The notes below the pieces were generated by a model that was given only the letters and a program-made list of their open reading frames with translations, had not been told where the DNA came from and did not search any database. A program made the position numbers and the translations under genes. From the NCBI GenBank assembly GCA_903826775.1, contig CAIKFU010000009.1:1-32425 (forward strand): a stretch of 32,425 nt of DNA, written 5' to 3'. Positions 29,400 through 32,425 of this stretch are shown piece by piece (within the stretch, counting starts at the first letter, position 1; every line of letters begins with the position of its first letter). The stretch is from an uncultured beta proteobacterium. Lineage in GTDB: Bacteria; Pseudomonadota; Gammaproteobacteria; Burkholderiales; Burkholderiaceae.

Positions 29400-30458
29400 A
29401 TGATTTTGGTTACTGGAGGGGCCGGTTTTATTGGTGGGAATTTTGTGTTGGACTGGTTGGCAAATCCACAAGCTGAGGGCCTAATTAATTTGGATAAGCT
29501 GACCTATGCCGGCAATCTCGACACGCTCAAGTCCCTAAAAGATGATCCAAGGCATCTATTTATTCATGGAGATATCGGCGATAGGGTCTTGGTAAAGCGC
29601 TTATTAGAAGAACATCGGCCTCGGGCGATTATTAATTTTGCCGCCGAAAGTCACGTGGATCGATCCATCCACGGGCCATCGGATTTTGTGCAAACAAATA
29701 TTGTGGGTACGTTTAATCTGCTTGAGTCGGTAAGGGAGTATTGGAATGCGTTGGCCGAACCATCCAAATCCCAGTTTCGATTTCACCATGTTTCCACCGA
29801 TGAGGTCTACGGTTCATTGGGTCCTCATGACCCTGCATTTACGGAGACGCATACCTACGAACCGAATAGCCCCTATTCCGCCTCAAAGGCTGCATCAGAC
29901 CATTTGGTCCGCGCTTGGTTTCATACGTATGGCTTGCCGGTGTTGACAACGAATTGTTCCAACAACTATGGTCCTTACCACTTTCCGGAAAAGTTGATTC
30001 CATTGGTGATACTCAATGCCCTTAATGGAAAACCGTTGCCGATATATGGAGACGGTCAGCAGATACGGGATTGGCTTTTTGTGGGCGATCACTGTTCGGC
30101 GATTCGTGAAGTTTTGGCGAAAGGAAAGCTAGGTGAAACCTACAACATTGGCGGCTGGAATGAGAAGGCCAATTTGGATGTTGTTAAAACCATTTGCCAA
30201 ATTTTGGATGAACTAAAGCCGCGTGCAGATAATAAGGCTTATATAGAGCAAATTACCTTCGTTAAAGACCGCCCTGGCCACGATCGCCGTTATGCAATCG
30301 ATGCAAGCAAGGTTGAGCGCGAATTGGGATGGCGCCCGAATGAAACCTTTGAGACGGGGATTCGCAAGACCGTGCAATGGTATTTGGATAACCCGATCTG
30401 GGTTGAAGGCGTTGCCAGTGGATCCTATCGGGATTGGCTCCATAAGCAATACGATTGA
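29400..30458 (+). CDS. rfbB: dTDP-glucose 4,6-dehydratase RfbB (RmlB)
   Basis: This short-chain dehydrogenase-fold enzyme makes dTDP-4-keto-6-deoxyglucose, the second step of dTDP-L-rhamnose synthesis. The 352 residues carry the NAD motif [24 protein letters not shown], the catalytic [10 protein letters not shown] (Tyr-x-x-x-Lys), [18 protein letters not shown] and the C-terminal [17 protein letters not shown]. The start is ATG 29400, matching the usual [13 protein letters not shown]-terminus. A TTG four codons upstream is an alternative. rfbD starts seven bases after the stop. Confidence 0.97.
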   Translation: MILVTGGAGFIGGNFVLDWLANPQAEGLINLDKLTYAGNLDTLKSLKDDPRHLFIHGDIGDRVLVKRLLEEHRPRAIINFAAESHVDRSIHGPSDFVQTNIVGTFNLLESVREYWNALAEPSKSQFRFHHVSTDEVYGSLGPHDPAFTETHTYEPNSPYSASKAASDHLVRAWFHTYGLPVLTTNCSNNYGPYHFPEKLIPLVILNALNGKPLPIYGDGQQIRDWLFVGDHCSAIREVLAKGKLGETYNIGGWNEKANLDVVKTICQILDELKPRADNKAYIEQITFVKDRPGHDRRYAIDASKVERELGWRPNETFETGIRKTVQWYLDNPIWVEGVASGSYRDWLHKQYD

Positions 30459-30465
30459 GAGCGCT

Positions 30466-31455
30466 ATGAATATCCTGGTCTTCGGTAAAGATGGTCAATT
30501 GGGAACCGCCTTCCATTCTCTGCTGGATGCGCGCGTGGGACCCGAAAATTCAAAACACGCCATTTTGTATGTGGGTCGCAGCGATTGCGATTTGAGTGAT
30601 GCCAGTCGGATTGGCAAGGTTTTGGAACAATTTAAACCCCAGGTCATTATCAATGCCGCTGCCCACACTGCGGTGGACAAAGCCGAGCAAGAGCCTGAAT
30701 TGGCCTTTGCCATTAATGCGATGGCGCCAGCTATGATGGCGGAATACGCCGCTAAGCACCACAGTACTTTTTTGCACTACTCGACGGACTATGTCTTTGA
30801 TGGAAGCAAGGACGGATGGTATCTAGAAGACGATGCTGTGAACCCGCTGGGTGTGTATGGGAAAAGTAAGGCGGCCGGTGAGAAGGCAATTGTTGAGGCT
30901 TTTAGCGGACTGGACTTGAGCGAGTCAGGGCAAGGTCAATACGCTATTTTTCGAACCAGCTGGGTCTATGGCTCTGGCGGAAACTTTATTCGAACCATTT
31001 TGCGATTGGCAAAAGAACGTGAGGAGTTGAAGATTATTAGCGACCAGCATGGCGTTCCCACGAGCGCAGAATGGCTGGCTAAAATGAGTTTTGACTTTGG
31101 TTTTTTTGTGGATGATGGCGGTGAACTGCGGATTAGGGGTTTTGAATCGGGAATCTACCACGCCGTGGTATCCGGCGAGACCACATGGCATGGGCTTGCC
31201 TGTGCTGTCGTGCAGGCGGCGCGAGATGCTGGCGTAGTGCTGAAAGTGGGGCCAAATGCCATCAAACCCATTTTGGCCGTTGAATACCCACTGCCGGCCC
31301 CAAGGCCAATGAACTCAAGGATGAGCGGCCAAAAATTGCAGAATGCCTTGCAGGCCAATGCCCTGAAGGATCGGGCAAATATGCCAAAATGCCCTTATTG
31401 GGAAGAGCAGGTGAGGCAGTATGTTGCCGAATTGGCCCGAAAAGCGTTGATCTAA
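30466..31455 (+). CDS. rfbD: dTDP-4-dehydrorhamnose reductase RfbD (RmlD)
   Basis: RfbD catalyses the final reduction to dTDP-L-rhamnose. The 329 residues begin MNILVFGKDGQLGTAF and contain VIINAAAHTAVDKAE, HYSTDYVFDGSKDG, the catalytic YGKSKAAGE and FRTSWVYGSGGNFI. The protein is about 30 residues longer than the E. coli enzyme, with extra residues around ESGQGQ and at the C-terminus. The ATG at 30466 follows a GAGAG element at the right distance. The frame is open further upstream but lies inside rfbB. Confidence 0.96.
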   Translation: MNILVFGKDGQLGTAFHSLLDARVGPENSKHAILYVGRSDCDLSDASRIGKVLEQFKPQVIINAAAHTAVDKAEQEPELAFAINAMAPAMMAEYAAKHHSTFLHYSTDYVFDGSKDGWYLEDDAVNPLGVYGKSKAAGEKAIVEAFSGLDLSESGQGQYAIFRTSWVYGSGGNFIRTILRLAKEREELKIISDQHGVPTSAEWLAKMSFDFGFFVDDGGELRIRGFESGIYHAVVSGETTWHGLACAVVQAARDAGVVLKVGPNAIKPILAVEYPLPAPRPMNSRMSGQKLQNALQANALKDRANMPKCPYWEEQVRQYVAELARKALI

Positions 31456-31462
31456 GGCTGTG

Positions 31463-31506
31463 CTCAGTTCAGGAATTTTAAGCAAGTAAAATAGCTTAAA
31501 ACTGAG
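31463..31506. promoter_or_regulatory. Hairpin-forming dyad upstream of rfbA
   Basis: In the 58-base gap before rfbA, CTCAG (31463-31467) pairs with CTGAG (31502-31506), and TTTTAAGC (31476-31483) pairs with GCTTAAAA (31494-31501). An eight-base bulge lies on the left and the loop is ten bases. The right arm reaches into the GAGG Shine-Dalgarno at 31504-31507, so folding could hide the ribosome binding site. The loop contains TAAAAT (31487-31492), a possible -10 element without a clear -35. No U-run follows, so it is not a standard terminator. Confidence 0.5.
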
Positions 31507-31513
31507 GAATGAG

Positions 31514-32425
31514 ATGAAGACAAATCGTAAGGGCATTGTTCTGGCCGGAGGTTCTGGAACGCGTTTATATCCGGTAACGCAGGCGGTCTCCAAGCAATTA
31601 ATACCTGTGTATGACAAGCCGATGGTGTATTACCCCCTAACCACATTGATGTTGGCTGGCATTCGCGATATTTTGCTCATTTCGACTCCGCAAGACACCC
31701 CGCGCTTTGCCGATTTATTGGGGGATGGATCCCAGTGGGGACTGAATATTCAATATGTAGTTCAGCCTTCACCCGACGGGTTGGCACAGGCGTTTACCTT
31801 AGGCAAAAATTTTGTTGGCAATAATCCGAGCGCCCTGGTTCTGGGCGACAATATTTTTTACGGCCACGAGTTGGTAACCCAGCTTTCCAGCGCAGACCAA
31901 CGGGAAGTGGGCGCATCCGTTTTTGCTTATCACGTGAATGATCCCGAACGCTATGGCGTTGTCGAGTTTGACAAAAATTACAAGGCATTGTCCATTGAGG
32001 AAAAACCCCTGAAACCCCGTAGTAGTTATGCGGTCACGGGCTTGTATTTCTATGACAATCAAGTTTGCGATATTGCTGCTTCCATCCAGCCTAGCGCGCG
32101 CGGGGAGTATGAAATCACCGACATTAATCGCGCTTATCTTGAAAAAGACGAATTGAAGGTGGAAATCATGGGCCGCGGCTTTGCCTGGTTGGATACGGGT
32201 ACCCACGACTCGTTATTGGAAGCAGCCGGATTCATTGCAACCTTGCAAAAGAGGCAGGGGTTGATGGTGGCATGTCCGGAGGAAATTGCCTACCGGCAAG
32301 GTTGGATTAGTTCAGATGCCGTTGACAAGGTGGCAACCCAGTTGAGCAAGAATAGCTATGGTCAGTATTTGAAAAAAATACTGCATGAAATGAATACCTC
32401 CGTGCAGCCTGTTTCCTTATCACCC
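31514..32425 (+). CDS. rfbA: Glucose-1-phosphate thymidylyltransferase RfbA (RmlA), 3' end beyond the window
   Basis: RfbA makes dTDP-glucose from dTTP and glucose 1-phosphate, the first step of the rhamnose pathway. The translation begins [22 protein letters not shown], with [42 protein letters not shown] and [18 protein letters not shown]. There is no stop before the window ends, giving at least 304 codons, against about 290 for typical family members, so a short C-terminal extension is likely. The ATG at 31514 has GAGG six bases upstream. It is the third gene of rfbB-rfbD-rfbA, and rfbC would be expected next. Confidence 0.96.
   Translation, partial: MKTNRKGIVLAGGSGTRLYPVTQAVSKQLIPVYDKPMVYYPLTTLMLAGIRDILLISTPQDTPRFADLLGDGSQWGLNIQYVVQPSPDGLAQAFTLGKNFVGNNPSALVLGDNIFYGHELVTQLSSADQREVGASVFAYHVNDPERYGVVEFDKNYKALSIEEKPLKPRSSYAVTGLYFYDNQVCDIAASIQPSARGEYEITDINRAYLEKDELKVEIMGRGFAWLDTGTHDSLLEAAGFIATLQKRQGLMVACPEEIAYRQGWISSDAVDKVATQLSKNSYGQYLKKILHEMNTSVQPVSLSP

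Overview
The window is a dense, ordinary-looking stretch of a betaproteobacterial chromosome that leads into a cell-surface glycan cluster. The gene order (rsmE/tkt-gap, fur/bamE-dapB-leuS-lptE-holA, proA, apaH-phrB, algH-ruvX-pyrR-pyrB), moderate-to-low GC for the class and the character of the proteins suggest a Burkholderiaceae member close to Polynucleobacter (free-living freshwater). This is inference from synteny and protein character, not a database match. There are no rRNA, tRNA, CRISPR, prophage or insertion-sequence signals, and no gene-free stretch longer than about 110 bases.

Layout. Positions 1-246 hold the 3' end of a barstar-family gene, convergent with rsmE. tkt and gap diverge from rsmE and end at a bidirectional terminator shared with the convergent fur gene. 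From 4739 rightwards come envelope and housekeeping genes: bamE (with an unusual repeat tail), dapB, leuS, lptE, holA, proA, a HemJ-like membrane protein, an RlmL-like RNA methyltransferase, a rubredoxin and hemL. apaH and phrB lie on the minus strand. algH-ruvX-pyrR-pyrB form a tightly packed plus-strand operon.

Directly after the pyrB stop codon the content changes to surface-polysaccharide genes (21121 to the end): a GT4-like transferase, a DUF6492-like protein, a GT25-like transferase, a two-gene minus-strand module (GT10 fucosyltransferase-like and an EX7E GT-B enzyme), then on the plus strand a GT2-like enzyme, a WaaL-type O-antigen ligase, an uncharacterised protein, and rfbB-rfbD-rfbA for dTDP-L-rhamnose synthesis. 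rfbA has no stop before the window ends.

How it fits together. lptE and bamE serve outer-membrane LPS and protein assembly. The right-hand cluster would make and ligate a rhamnose-containing, possibly fucosylated, O-antigen. hemL and a HemJ-like protein both belong to heme synthesis. tkt and gap serve central carbon metabolism, and the GAPDH lacks the Asp normally associated with NAD preference.

No clearly new multi-gene system is evident. The most noteworthy items are the five-copy tryptophan motif tail of BamE, the NADP-type signature in GAPDH, the glycan cluster abutting pyrB with its internal strand flips, two poorly characterised glycan proteins, and a hairpin overlapping the rfbA ribosome binding site.
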